Positions 42,546 through 53,072 of a stretch of DNA of 64,000 nucleotides are shown piece by piece. The stretch spans positions 1,614,862-1,678,861 of the forward strand of contig BCIA01000004.1 of NCBI GenBank assembly GCA_001599815.1. Direction: 5' to 3'. How positions within the stretch are numbered: the first letter of the stretch is position 1; the number at the start of each line of letters is the position of its first letter. The notes beneath the pieces are model-generated. The model worked only from the letters and a program-made list of their open reading frames with translations. It did no database searches and had not been told where the DNA came from. This stretch comes from Furcasterigmium furcatum. Its lineage: Eukaryota > Ascomycota > Sordariomycetes > Glomerellales > Plectosphaerellaceae. The translations under genes and the position numbers were made by a program.

Positions 42546-43712
42546 ATGGATGAACCCAAGGTCCACAATGTCGGCATCATCATGAACGGCGTCACCGGGC
42601 GCATGGGCACGAACCAGCACCTCATCCGCTCCATCTGCGCCATCCGCAAGCAGGGAGGCGTCAAGACGTCCGACGGCGAGATCATCATGCCCGACCCCAT
42701 CCTCGTCGGCCGCAACCCGGTCAAGCTGCGCGAGCTGGCCAACGTCCACGGCGTCACCCGGTACACGACCGACCTGGATGCCTGCCTCGACGACGCCTAC
42801 AACACCATCTACTTCGACGCTCAGACGACCGGCCGCCGCGCCGACGCCGTCAAGCGCGCCATCGCCAAGGGCAAGCACGTCTACTGCGAGAAGCCCACGG
42901 CCATCGACTCGGCCAGCGCCTACGACCTCTACGACACCGCCCGCAAGGCCGGCGTCAAGAACGGCGTCGTCCAGGACAAGCTCTGGCTCCCCGGCCTCGT
43001 CAAGCTCCGCACCCTCATTGACAGCGGCTTCTTCGGCGAGATCCTCTCCGTCCGCGGCGAGTTCGGCTACTGGGTCTTCGACGGCAAGGGCCCCGTCGTG
43101 CCCCAGCGCCCCAGCTGGAACTATCGCAAGGAGGACGACGGCGGTATCATCTCCGACATGCTGTGCCACTGGCAGTACGTCATCCAGAACCTCTTCGGCG
43201 ACATCGAGTCCCTCACCTGCCTGGGCGCGACGCACGTCAAGGAGCGCGTGGACGAGCAGGGCAAGACGTACAAGTGCACCGCGGACGACTCGGCGTACGC
43301 CACGTTCCAGCTGACCAACGGCGTGGTCGTGCACTTCAACTCGTCCTGGACTGTCCGCGTGCGGCGCGACGACCTGCTGACCATCCAGGTCGACGGCACC
43401 AAGGGCAGTGCCGTGGCCGGGCTGCGCGACTGCGTCGCCCAACACGAGAGCCAGACGCCCCGGCCCACGTGGAACCCCGACGTCGACTCGCCCATCAAGT
43501 ACCAGGAGGGCTGGAGCCGCGTGCCGGACTACGAAGTGTTGGACAACGCGTTCAAGGTGCAGTGGGAGATGTTCCTGAAGCACGTTGTGAAGGATGCCCC
43601 GTGGAAGTATGACTTGCTGGAGGGCGCCAAGGGCGTGCAGCTGACGGAGCTTGGGGAGCTGAGCTGGCAGAAGCGGGCATGGGTTGATGTCCCGAAGCTG
43701 GGAGGTGCGTGA
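42546..43712 (+). CDS. Gfo/Idh/MocA-family NAD(P)-dependent oxidoreductase
   Basis: A single exon of 388 residues starts at ATG 42546 (cacaATGg). The N-terminal Rossmann motif is VGIIMNGVTGRMG (residues 9-21), and the family Glu-Lys-Pro signature is at 115-117 in HVYCEKPTA. The C-terminal beta-sheet domain includes RPSWNYRKEDDGGIISDMLCHW, with the His that commonly serves catalysis in this family. Members oxidise sugars, inositols and cyclic polyols. Being divergent from a dehydroquinase and near a carboxylate transporter makes a cyclic hydroxy-acid such as quinate or a relative an attractive substrate, but this is inference. Codon use is very GC-rich at third positions, suggesting high expression. 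Confidence 0.92.
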   Translation: MDEPKVHNVGIIMNGVTGRMGTNQHLIRSICAIRKQGGVKTSDGEIIMPDPILVGRNPVKLRELANVHGVTRYTTDLDACLDDAYNTIYFDAQTTGRRADAVKRAIAKGKHVYCEKPTAIDSASAYDLYDTARKAGVKNGVVQDKLWLPGLVKLRTLIDSGFFGEILSVRGEFGYWVFDGKGPVVPQRPSWNYRKEDDGGIISDMLCHWQYVIQNLFGDIESLTCLGATHVKERVDEQGKTYKCTADDSAYATFQLTNGVVVHFNSSWTVRVRRDDLLTIQVDGTKGSAVAGLRDCVAQHESQTPRPTWNPDVDSPIKYQEGWSRVPDYEVLDNAFKVQWEMFLKHVVKDAPWKYDLLEGAKGVQLTELGELSWQKRAWVDVPKLGGA

Positions 43713-44096
43713 GGAGTTCGATGTCGCAGACGCGGACTCTAGTAGCATGGATAGAACTGAAAATAGACTTGTACTACTTTAAGACCCTGAATATGGGATC
43801 CAGATTGTTTTCATAGCGGCATTTGCGTGACCCAGTAGATGCCGCACACAGACAACAGGCAGGAGATCATGCGGCGGCTAGGATAGGTAATCGGTTGGAG
43901 CTTCTACGTCGTCGAATGGAAATTTGAGCTTCATCCGGGAGTTGCTCTCGGGGTCTTTTTGTGGCGGCATTACTTGATGAACATGATGAAAGGTTCTGAG
44001 ATTACTCTGGAAAGTGTGTTCATTTTGGAGTGCAGACGGCATGTTAAACATCAGTGTAAGTCTAATGTATGTCTATCATAATCTCCCGTCCCAAAT
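43713..44096. other. Intergenic between convergent genes, nothing recognised
   Basis: This 384-bp stretch holds the 3' ends of the Gfo/Idh/MocA and short-chain dehydrogenase genes. It is AT-richer than its flanks. Confidence 0.45.
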
Positions 44097-45031
44097 CTAC
44101 CGCCCCATATGGCCTCCATCGACGACAAGAATCTCGCCGGTGATATACTGGCTGGCGCTGCTCGCCAGGAACACGGCTGGCCCAGCAAAGTCCTTCGGAT
44201 CTCCCCAACGTCCAGCCGGGCAACGCGCAATCCTTGCAGCGTATTGAGTGGGATCGGATCGGAGGTCTGTGTTTCTGTAGTGCGAAAGAGGAAACGTCAG
44301 TCTCAAGTGCCGGCGTTGGCCCCCGGGGAGGAGAGTCACATACATGTCTGTCGCGATTGAGCCCGGAGCGATGGCGTTGACCTGGATGTTGTACTTTGCC
44401 CACTCGTTCGACAGGGCCTTGGTCAGTTGCGAGACGGCGCCCTTGGAGGCGGCGTAGGAGGCGACGATCTCGCCGCCGATGAAGCTGTTGAGCGAGGCGA
44501 CGTTGATGATCTTGCCCTGTTTGCGCGGCACCATGTGCTTGCCAGCGGCCTGGCAGACGAAGAAAAGGGCTTTCAGGTTTACGTCGACGACCTGAGAGGT
44601 GCCGGGTCAGCAGCTAGAAGTGAAGTGGCGGAGGAGGTACTCACGCTGTCCCAGTCTTCCTCCGTGACGGAGATGGTCTCCTTGCGCTTTAGCAGCCCGC
44701 CGCAGTTGATCAGCACGTCGATGGGGCCGCCGAAGGCGTCGAGGCCCTTCTGAAAGACGGCCTTGGCATCGTCCATGTTCCTCAGGTCGCACTGCACCGT
44801 GTGCACGACGGCATTCATCACCTTGGACTTGATGACCTCGGCCGACTCCGTGTTCGAGAGATCTCGCTGCGCGATGCACACCGCTGCCCCGGACTCGGCC
44901 AGAGCCAGGGCCATTGCTCGCCCGATGCCTCTAGATCCTCCCGTGATGAGAACATTCTTCCCCTGGAGGGAGAAGAGCGATGGCGCAGGCACATCCGGCG
45001 TGGGCACGGCTGTGGGTAGCTGGGAGGTCAT
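44097..45031 (-). CDS. Short-chain dehydrogenase/reductase (classical SDR)
   Basis: Three exons (45031-44645, 44591-44344, 44274-44097) give 270 residues. The cofactor motif TGGSRGIG is at 30-37, DVLINCGG replaces the usual NNAG strand, and the catalytic Ser162, Tyr175 and Lys179 are in place (SYAASK). The C-terminal GDPKDFAGPAVFLASSASQYITGEILVVDGG is standard for gluconate 5-dehydrogenase and 2-deoxygluconate 3-dehydrogenase relatives, which hints at a sugar-acid or polyol substrate. Both introns restore the frame exactly. It is divergent from the JEN-type transporter across 599 bp, which suggests co-regulation with uptake. Confidence 0.92.
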
Positions 45032-45630
45032 GGCTGTTGGTTGACTGAGAGATTACTGAACACTGATGAAGACAGGTACTGCCAGCAGAATATGTGAAGA
45101 TAGTTAAGGAAGGGTGCCGTCTCTGAAGCTTATCTGAGCACAAGACCAAAGCAGCTCGTACGGACCCCTCACCATACATATGAGGTCGCTGAGCACTCCC
45201 CACCTCGCTTCGGCAAGATCTGCGGTGCTTCGGACGTCGAGGCCGAGGGGCACCCGAAGCCGATGTCGCATTGGGGGGCATTTGGGGGTTCACAGCGGGG
45301 TGCGGGGGAGACGATTCGGGGGGGAGTCAGGGGCCCCTCATCCTCCAGGAGGGCGCGGCATCTGTCGGGGTAATAGATCCCACGGCGCGGCCCTTGCTCG
45401 TGGTCGGCGCACGGCCGATGCGACTTGTGTGGTTCGAGTTTGGACTTCCCCGGACTGAGGTAGCCAGACCTGGGGCAGCGTGTGGAGGATGCATGCCAGC
45501 GATCCAACCTTGCTATATATCTCGAGGCTTCAACTTCCCCAGAATCCTGGTGGTTCTACTACTGTCACCTCTCTTGTCATTACGTGACAGACTACTTCCT
45601 ACCAAGAAATATCTATCTGCTCTCGACACC
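45032..45630. promoter_or_regulatory. Bidirectional promoter of the SDR and JEN transporter genes, with paired CreA-type sites
   Basis: This 599-bp divergent promoter contains GCGGGG at 45295-45300 and again at 45302-45307. Both fit the SYGGRG consensus of the carbon catabolite repressor CreA/CRE1, and close pairs are the functional arrangement. It also holds CGAGGCCGAG at 45238-45247. Repression by preferred sugars would fit a catabolic cluster (inference). Confidence 0.5.
45238..45247. promoter_or_regulatory. CGAGGCCGAG, copy 2 of a word shared by two cluster promoters
   Basis: Identical to the word at 42200-42209 in the dehydroquinase/Gfo promoter. It lies 207 bp from the SDR start and 384 bp from the transporter start. 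Confidence 0.3.
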
Positions 45631-47256
45631 ATGGCTGCTGATGAGTCCCTCGGAGAACCCCCCCGTCGCGACGAGCGGCAGACGGGTCGGGGATTGTCCC
45701 CTGGGCAGTACCTCGCTTCCCGCTTCAGCACCCTCAAGCCGCCCATGGACCGTGTCATCAATCCTTTCAAGGCCTTGGGACTTGTCAACAGACAGCAATG
45801 GCTATTCTTCTGGGTATGTTTCCCGAGCCCTAATTAAGTATCTCCAAGCCCGCTGACCCTGTCCAGTGTGCCTGGCTTGGCTGGGTCTGGGACGCCTTCG
45901 ACTTCTTCACGGCAGCCCTAACGGTCACCCAACTGGCCCGCGAGTTCGACCGCACAAACTCAGAGATCACATGGGGTATTACCCTCGTGCTGATGTTCCG
46001 GTCCGTTGGATCTATCATCTTCGGCATCTGGGCCGACCGCTGGGGACGCAAGTGGCCCTTCATCTTCAACAACTTCCTCTTCATCGTCCTCGAGCTGGGC
46101 ACTGGCTTCGTCAGAACATACCCCGAGTTCCTTGCCTGCCGGGCCCTGTTCGGTATCGCCATGGGCGGTCTGTACGGCAATGCGGTAGCCACGGCGCTCG
46201 AGGACGTGCCGGACCAGGCCAGGGGCGTGCTGTCGGGCTTGTTCCAGGCGGGCTACCCGATGGGATATCTGCTGTGCACGGCCTTTGCGCGAGCCCTTGT
46301 TGATACCACGGAACATGGATGGCGTCCGCTGTTCTGGTTCGGAGCCGTGCCGCCCGTATTCATCATCATTTTCCGCCTGTGCCTCCCGGAGACTCGACTT
46401 TACCAGGAACGTGAGGCGGTCGCCAAGCGCTCTGCCGCGGCCAAAACCAGCAGCTTCATCCACGAAGCCAAGCTGGCCGTTAAGCATCACTGGCTCGTGC
46501 TCCTATACTTGGTTCTGCTTCTGACGGGTTTCAACTTCATGGTATGTCCGCTTGGCTTCTGCTGTCCCGCCCTTTTCCTTCTCTTTCATTCAAGCTCCAA
46601 GAGTACTGACATGTCGGATCTTCCAGGCTCACGGAGCGCAAGACTTCTACCCGACCATGCTCATCAACCAATTCCAATTCACCCCCAACCAGGTGACCAT
46701 CACGCAAGTCATCGCAAACCTCGGTGCCATCTCCGGAGGCATCAGCGTAGGCTATCTGTCCGACATCTTCGGCCGCCGCCTCACCATCATGGTCGCGTGC
46801 ATCGGCGGTGCCGCGCTTCTCTATCCTTACACCTACGTCAACTCCCTGTCCGTCGCAGCGGCCGCTTTCTTCCTGCAGTTCTTCGTCCAGGGCGCCTTCG
46901 GCGTCATCCCTACCCATCTGCTCGAGCTGTCCCCCGGCGCGATCCGCACCTTCGTCGTCGGCACGGCGTACCAGCTGGGCAACCTGGCCTCGAGCCCTGC
47001 CGCGACGATCCAGGCCTCTATCGGGGAGCAGTACTACCCGCTCCCACCGACTCCTACCGGCGTCAAGCGTTTTGGCTACGGACTGGTTATTTGCGCGTTC
47101 CTCGGCGCCTGCTTCGTGTTTGTCTTCGTTGTCACGTTCATCGGGCCCGAGAACAAGGGCGGCCGTCTTGATATCGCCGCCGAGGACCGGGATGCTATTT
47201 GGGATGACAAAATTGCGAAGCAGGATGTTGATCATCGGGAGAAGCTTGAGGCCTGA
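45631..47256 (+). CDS. JEN-type carboxylate:proton symporter (major facilitator superfamily)
   Basis: Three exons (45631-45813, 45867-46541, 46627-47256) give 495 residues with about twelve transmembrane helices. The MFS loop between helices 2 and 3 reads GIWADRWGRK. The JEN signature N-X-X-[S/T]-H-X-[S/T]-Q-D-X-X-X-T appears as NFMAHGAQDFYPT at 284-296, split across the second intron, with both Ser/Thr positions Ala. A second MFS loop is YLSDIFGRR. JEN proteins import lactate, pyruvate, succinate and related acids. Here, beside two dehydrogenases and a dehydroquinase, it probably imports the acid that this cluster degrades. The N- and C-termini are cytosolic and charged. Confidence 0.92.
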
Positions 47257-47713
47257 GGTGACGCCATGCATACCTGCAAAGATATTTCACCGTCTGATTT
47301 CCGTAAGACCTGCCTAAGGACTTGCAATTCCAACCAACAGAACGATTTGGCGATGGCTGTTTCTCAGATCATTAGTTAGCTACAAGTACAACGTTGATTT
47401 ACAACATTGATTTACTGAGTGTGCTCAAGAGACGCATCTTCTTCAATCTGTTTGTCTTGAACGAATGCTAAACGCTCACTCACCCGCATCGGACGCCGAC
47501 TTCGACACGAGTGCCAGCTTGCCTGTACTGCAGACTGAGTGTACATTGCATCCGGCGATACGGCGCAAATGCCTGCCATACGGAGTTTCCCCTTCGCCGA
47601 TGAGGGTGCATGCACCCGCCTCAACAGACGTACTCATGCTACCTAGTCCTAATCGCAGTAAACTGGCCTCGTGGCCCAAATCGGTTCCGGGCCGCGCCAT
47701 CTGCTAATTATTC

Positions 47714-47743
47714 CCGGGCCTGAATTGGAGCGGCCAGGCCCGG
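47714..47743. promoter_or_regulatory. Perfect 9-bp inverted repeat CCGGGCCTG / CAGGCCCGG, 12-bp spacer
   Basis: The arms are at 47714-47722 and 47735-47743. It lies 290-319 bp before the ATG of the C2H2 regulator. It could be a dimeric operator or a transcript hairpin. Confidence 0.45.
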
Positions 47744-47850
47744 CCTAAACGCGGACACAGCACCGATGAGGCCCTGAACAGGCCATGTGAGTAGCTGCAT
47801 GCGGGGAATCCCTGCTCGTCTCCTACGGCAGCGCCCATCCCCACGGGCCT

Positions 47851-47875
47851 GACCTCCTACCCCGCATAGGAGGTC
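47851..47875. promoter_or_regulatory. Perfect 9-bp inverted repeat GACCTCCTA / TAGGAGGTC, 7-bp spacer
   Basis: The arms are at 47851-47859 and 47867-47875, 158-182 bp before the ATG of the C2H2 regulator. The spacing suits a dimeric DNA-binding protein. Confidence 0.45.
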
Positions 47876-48032
47876 CGGGGTGGTAACGGCCCGGGAGCTG
47901 CACCGGCGAGCGAATGTCGCGGGGTAACAGGGCGAGCGCCGCCCAGAGGGAGTTGAAACAAGCGGAAGTGTTTGTTATTCATTGCTCGAGCACATCTCTA
48001 CAGACTCTATTTCAAAGATATTCTCGCGCGGC

Positions 48033-51000
48033 ATGGAAGTCCTCTCCAGCGTCCCGCAGGGACTGGGCGCCGCCCCGACCTTCCTACCTACAGAACCATC
48101 CAGCCCAGTGTTATCGTCTCTCGGGTCAACTCGAGGGCGCAAGAGGAGAAAGTCATCCGACCCGAGACAGTTTCTTTGTGACCGTGTCGGGTGCAACAAG
48201 TCATATTCGCGAGCCGAGCACTTGCAGAGGCATCAGCTGAACCGTACGTGGATGTTCAATGGCACACAAAGCCGGGATGGTGGTGCTGACTCACTCTACT
48301 CGTGTAGATGACCCCAAGGAGCTCTATTTCTGCGATGCACTGGGCTGCGATCACGTCTTTGTGAGAAAAGACCTCTGCCTGCGCCACAAGCTACGACACG
48401 AAAGACAGGGACTCATGCCAACCCAAATCCCGGCCATCCGACTTGATGATGTCTTAGAGACTGAAAAGCCCGCGCAGGACCGGCACCGAGACAGCCCATC
48501 AGGTGAGGACATGGACCTAGCAGACGAGCCTGAGTACTTGGTCTCAACCCTTGCGTCAAACACCAGCCAAAAGGAGGAACATGGTTGGCAGCTCCAGGAA
48601 CGAAGGCTTTTAGCCCACAATGGCCTGCAAGCATCTCCGGGCATCTTCAAGCCCGCAGTTGACGTCTCTTCGTGGAGTATCAATCTCGACTCAACTCCGC
48701 CTTCCACATTTCCTTCAACGCAGACGCACTCAGGGGCATTCATCGACCAGTCAACAACAGACTGCTCCATCAGTCTATCTCCATCGAGTTCCGACGAATT
48801 TACTTCCTGGCTATTCGACGACCTCGGCGCAGGGGCCTTCAGCGGACTCGCGCCTCAGTACCGGAGCCCCCTGGCAAACCACATCGTCGACCCCTCGGCC
48901 AGCTCCTTCGGCCAGCTGTGGCCAGACCAGATGGACGTCGAATTTGGCAACTCATACCTGGCGCCAATCCCGCCAGCCATGCTGACGGGCGGGCAACAAA
49001 GTGCAACAAGAGGTGGAATCTTCGGAAGTTTGCCCGCGGTCCAGACATCCCTCCAATTATCAGAGGCGAAGCGGCAAGAAATTCTCGCAATCATCCTGAA
49101 CCCACCCAGTCTGCAGGACGCTCAATACTCCCAAAGACTGAGGCAGGATTTCCTCACCGGTGCTGCCGAGTCGGACTCGCACGTTCTGAGTCTCAGGAGC
49201 TTGCAGGGTTACATCGACAACTATTGGCAGACCTTCGACATTCAGCTTCCCATCATTCACCGGCCGACGTTTGTTCCTGATGATGCCCCGCCCCTCCAAC
49301 TACTCGCAATCCTGGTGGTTGGCGCCTCCTTGTCCAAATCTAAGGACGAAGCCATCCGGTCTTCGATATATGGCTTGACACAGCACGTGTCATGGAACCT
49401 CCGATGGCAGGTATTCATGCACCCGGACTCACAACCGCCCGCCCATCTCTGGGTCATACAGTCACTGTTACTCCTGGAGGTGCATGACAAGCTGAGAGCT
49501 TCTCGAGCGCTTCACGAGCGGGCGCACGTTTACTTTCCAACCACCCTAACACTGATGCGTCGTGGCAGCACCCTGTCCGGACGCCACTCTCCTCCAATTC
49601 CGACCGTACCCCTGATATCCGTCGAGGGCGTCGGCAGTGCACTGGGCACAGAAGAAACCGTCGAAGAGTTTGGGCCTTCCGATGGTCAGGCTTTGAACAG
49701 TCTCTCGCCGTCGCCACCTACCGGGACTTGGTGGAGTTCTTGGGTGGCACAGGAGTCAACCCGCCGGGCCGCTCTAACGGCATTCATCATCGACAGCTCG
49801 CACGCCGTCATGTTCGGGCACACGCCCACCCTTGCAATCCACGAGCTCAACCTGAGTCTGCCATGCGAGATGAATCTGTGGAAATCTCAGTCTCCTTCGG
49901 AGATTGCCTGCGTGGAATCCAGCCTGTTCGCCAACGGCATCAACGTCGTCTCCTTCCTCGACGGCCTGAAGAAGACCTTCAACGCCGAGCGAGTGTACAC
50001 CACGCCCTTTGGCCGGGTGGCCCTCGTGTCCGGCCTTCTCTCGATCGGCTGGCAGATGCAACAGCGAGAGCTGGACAGGAGGAGCTTCGGCTCCGACGGC
50101 TTCGCCGGCCCCCACGAGCGTTGGAGACCGAAACTTCTGCGGGCTCTCGACTGGTGGCGGAGGGATTTCCAAGAGAGCCTCGAGCGGACGCGCAACGCCG
50201 CCTTCGACTGGAAACGGCCGGGGGTGTCTGCGGCCGCTGGGTATGGTGTGCATGGCGGACATGAAGACGACATCTTCCTGACATGGGGCACCCTGCTCTA
50301 CCACCTCGGCCACATCACACAGCACGTCTCGATGCGGGAGCTCTGCGTCTTTGCCGGGGCCCGACGAATTCTTGGCCGGGCGGTCACCGCGGGGGATGTC
50401 TCCGCGTCGCTCGTCAAGATGGGCCAATGGTCCACGTCTCTGCGGGCCATAAACGCCGTGTATCACGCGCTGCAGATCATCAAGATGGTGCTCGGAACCG
50501 AACCAGCTCGAGGCTCGCCAAAAAGAACAGACGCCGCAGCAGAAGACACGGAAACACGGAAGGAGCCTTCCGAGAAGGTCCAGTTCTCTACAAACTACCA
50601 AGCCGTCGAGGACAACCTCCTCCCGCGCCCCTGGGCGCTGTATTTCGCTAGCCTGGTCGTCTGGGCATACGGGTATAGCGTCGACGGGCCCATCGAGCAG
50701 TTCCAGCCACATCTGCAATATCCTGCCTCGGCGGGAGGGCACCCGGGAGGATGTCCGGCCACGGGATCATCAGTGCCGCAGACCCGTGCAGAGGAAGTGG
50801 ACATCCCCATACAGCGGCATGCAGATCTCGCTTCGTACTTGGCAGCCATGCTGCCCCCGAATGTGGACTCGGTCCAGGCATTCCACGTTCATCAACAGTC
50901 TCCGGAGATGATAGGGCGGCGGAACGGTGTGGTGGGCCTGCTCAGCATTGTCGACGATGCTTTAGGGGGGACAAACTGGGAGCTGCTGACAGAGGCGCGG

Positions 51001-51048
51001 GAGAGGTTCACCCACGCGGCTTTGCTACTACAAAAAGCGAGGGATTAA
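48033..51048 (+). CDS. C2H2 zinc-finger transcription factor with fungal_trans domain
   Basis: Two exons (48033-48243, 48308-51048) give 983 residues. The first finger is Cys49, Cys54, His67, His71, with the last His coded across the intron. The second is Cys79, Cys84, His97, His101. A basic patch GRKRRK precedes them. The large C-terminal part matches the fungal-specific regulatory domain, including QLPIIHRPTFVPDDAPPLQLLAILVVGASL near residue 330. This two-finger plus fungal_trans layout is a recognised class of ascomycete regulators, several controlling morphology or secondary metabolism. Its targets are unknown. It follows the transporter gene but is separated by 776 bp, so membership of that cluster is uncertain. 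Confidence 0.92.
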
Positions 51049-51641
51049 AGTGACTGGTCTCCATTAATAGGAATGGCCTCTGCTACTCAGATAAGAAACA
51101 CCTTTACGTGTTTTTCAAGTTAATGGACTAAGTAGAAGACTGGAATGGGCGTCATCCCAAAGCTGCTTCGCTGGTAGAGTTGGAGCTCAGCGACCACGCC
51201 CTCAGCACTCATCAGCGCAGCTCCTCGGTCTTTCCAGCACATACGACCATACCCACTGGAAAACTCGGGATCCCGTCCGCTCTCCCATAGATAAGCCAGT
51301 GAGGGCTGGATTAGTAGTTGGGTCGGTGACGACCAGCGAATACCCGGTGTTGTATGTTTTTGCCTCTTTTTTGGACCTCGAGCTTTTTTTCTTGCTGTGG
51401 TGGGGCGCATCGCCAGATTAGTAGAACTGTGGGGCAAAAGGAATAACCCCATCGACGACAATGGGCCCATACGGGACGCCCAACGGGACCAGATGAACCA
51501 TTACCGACATGATCGGACGATGGAGTACTCTAAAGGTCATTGCTGAACTTGATATGTGATAATAGTTTGCCGTCCTGAATCATCCAGATATAGCAGTTTC
51601 GCCATTGAACCGTTACGTCCCGCACTCGACGCACGCGAGGT
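51049..51641. other. Intergenic between convergent genes, nothing recognised
   Basis: About 590 bp containing the 3' flanks of the C2H2 regulator and the kinase. A 116-codon minus-strand frame at 51120-51470 showed no family resemblance. Confidence 0.45.
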
Positions 51642-53072
51642 CTAGGTTGCCATGTCATCGAACCAAGGGTCTTTGAGCAGTTCCCTGGCCGATGCCCTGT
51701 CTTCAGGACGCCATTGAAGCATTCTCCTGAGGAAGCACAGGCATTCATCCTTCTCCGTGCCTTCGAGACTCTCCATCTCTTCCTCCAGGGTGCCTCCTTG
51801 TTGTTCAAATTCGGTCTTCAACTTGCCTACACATAAGTCAGAAACTGCATGGGAGCAGACACTTCACGAGCGGCTTGTCATACCCTTGTCATCAAAGAAC
51901 TGTTCTGTCATGACACCCCGCTCGAGCAAATCCATGGGGGGTGGGCCGAGGATTTCGATCATCCTCGCGATATGCGGCGCGCTCGACGTCTCCCTGCTCG
52001 GCAGGCGCCGCTTGAACAGGCCGTTGCCCTCGATAAGGTCCCAAATCTGTTCCACATTCGCGTAAGTGACTGTTCCCTTCAATCTTGGCCACATTTCGAT
52101 GAGCATACCATCAAGCCGACCGCCCAGATGTCAATCTTGTCGCCCCAGGCAATGCACAGGACCATCTCCGGTGCCCGATAAAGATCGGGCATGACCTCGA
52201 CTGCGAAAGGTCCTTCTCCAAGCTGCGCGTCCCCAAAGTCGGTCAGGACGGGGCCGCCGGGCTCATCTGGGATGTCCAGGCTTGTCGAAGCGTAAATAGT
52301 CCGGTCCGGGTAAACTTTGCAAGGATTCGGGATGGCCCATTCCTCCTCCACGACTTGGTCAAAGAAAGACTCTTCTTCGACAGAGAACAGGACGTTTCCT
52401 GGTTGGATGTCTAATAACGATCATCAGTGTCTCCTCCCCCTTGATAATGGTCACATGATTGCCTCACCCGTGTGCACAACCTTGACCTCCGAATGGAGAA
52501 AGTCCAAGGCGTGAAGCAGGCCATTGATAGTACTCTTGACCAGGTCAATCGGTAATTTCCCACCTGCAATCTCGCAGACCTCCTTCAGTGACAATCCGAG
52601 TGGTGGATATACGAGGCAGACATGAGGGCCTATTTTGCCCGGCAACTCGAACTCGTCAAGGGCAGAGCGTACGGCTTTGCGGCCTGGGTGGGCCGACATG
52701 ACGGATTGAATGTGTTGCAAGACCTTGTACTCATTGGCAGCTTGGCGATGCCCTGTCTCATAGATCTTCAACGTGACATATTTATGGAGCCTAATGGCTG
52801 TCAGTTCCCGAAAGATGCCTGGGTACGGCGGCGAGATTGGGGACCGCGCACTCAAGGTCGCGGCACAGCCAGACGGTTGACACCGAGCCAAATCCAAGCT
52901 TGACCAAAATCTGGAACTTGGCCTTGATGATGTCTCCAATGCGGACAGGATACCACTTCTGAGGGTCATACCAGGAGAAGCCTTCTTCATCGATCAGCTG
53001 GTCTGTGGGGGGTACCTCAGCCGTCCCAATGGCCGGGAGTTCCCGCGGAGGAGAGCGCTCACGGCGTGTCAT
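51642..53072 (-). CDS. SRPK-like serine/threonine protein kinase
   Basis: Five exons (53072-52852, 52790-52468, 52410-52109, 52046-51884, 51826-51642) give 397 residues. The start has the SRPK wording WYDPQKWYPVRIGDIIKAKFQILVKLGFGSVSTVWL (Gly loop at 59-67). The ATP-binding Lys is Lys82 in YVTLKI, the catalytic loop HTDIQPGN is at 180-187 with Asp182, and DFG is at 239-241. The catalytic-loop Lys of other kinases is Gln184 and no typical APE is present, as in many small fungal SRPK-like expansions. Relatives phosphorylate Ser/Arg-rich splicing factors, but expanded fungal members are largely uncharacterised. Every splice junction restores conserved kinase sequence. Confidence 0.9.

Larger units (their letters stand above)
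47257..48032. other. Intergenic, promoter of the C2H2 regulator with two inverted repeats
   Basis: About 780 bp. The last 330 bp are GC-rich and contain two 9-bp inverted repeats annotated separately. No ORF of note was seen. Confidence 0.5.

Noticed and set aside
42498..43748. 416-codon minus-strand open frame opposite the Gfo/Idh/MocA gene
   Set aside because: An antisense artefact of GC-rich third positions; the translation is a repetitive Val/Ala/Asp/Gly string.
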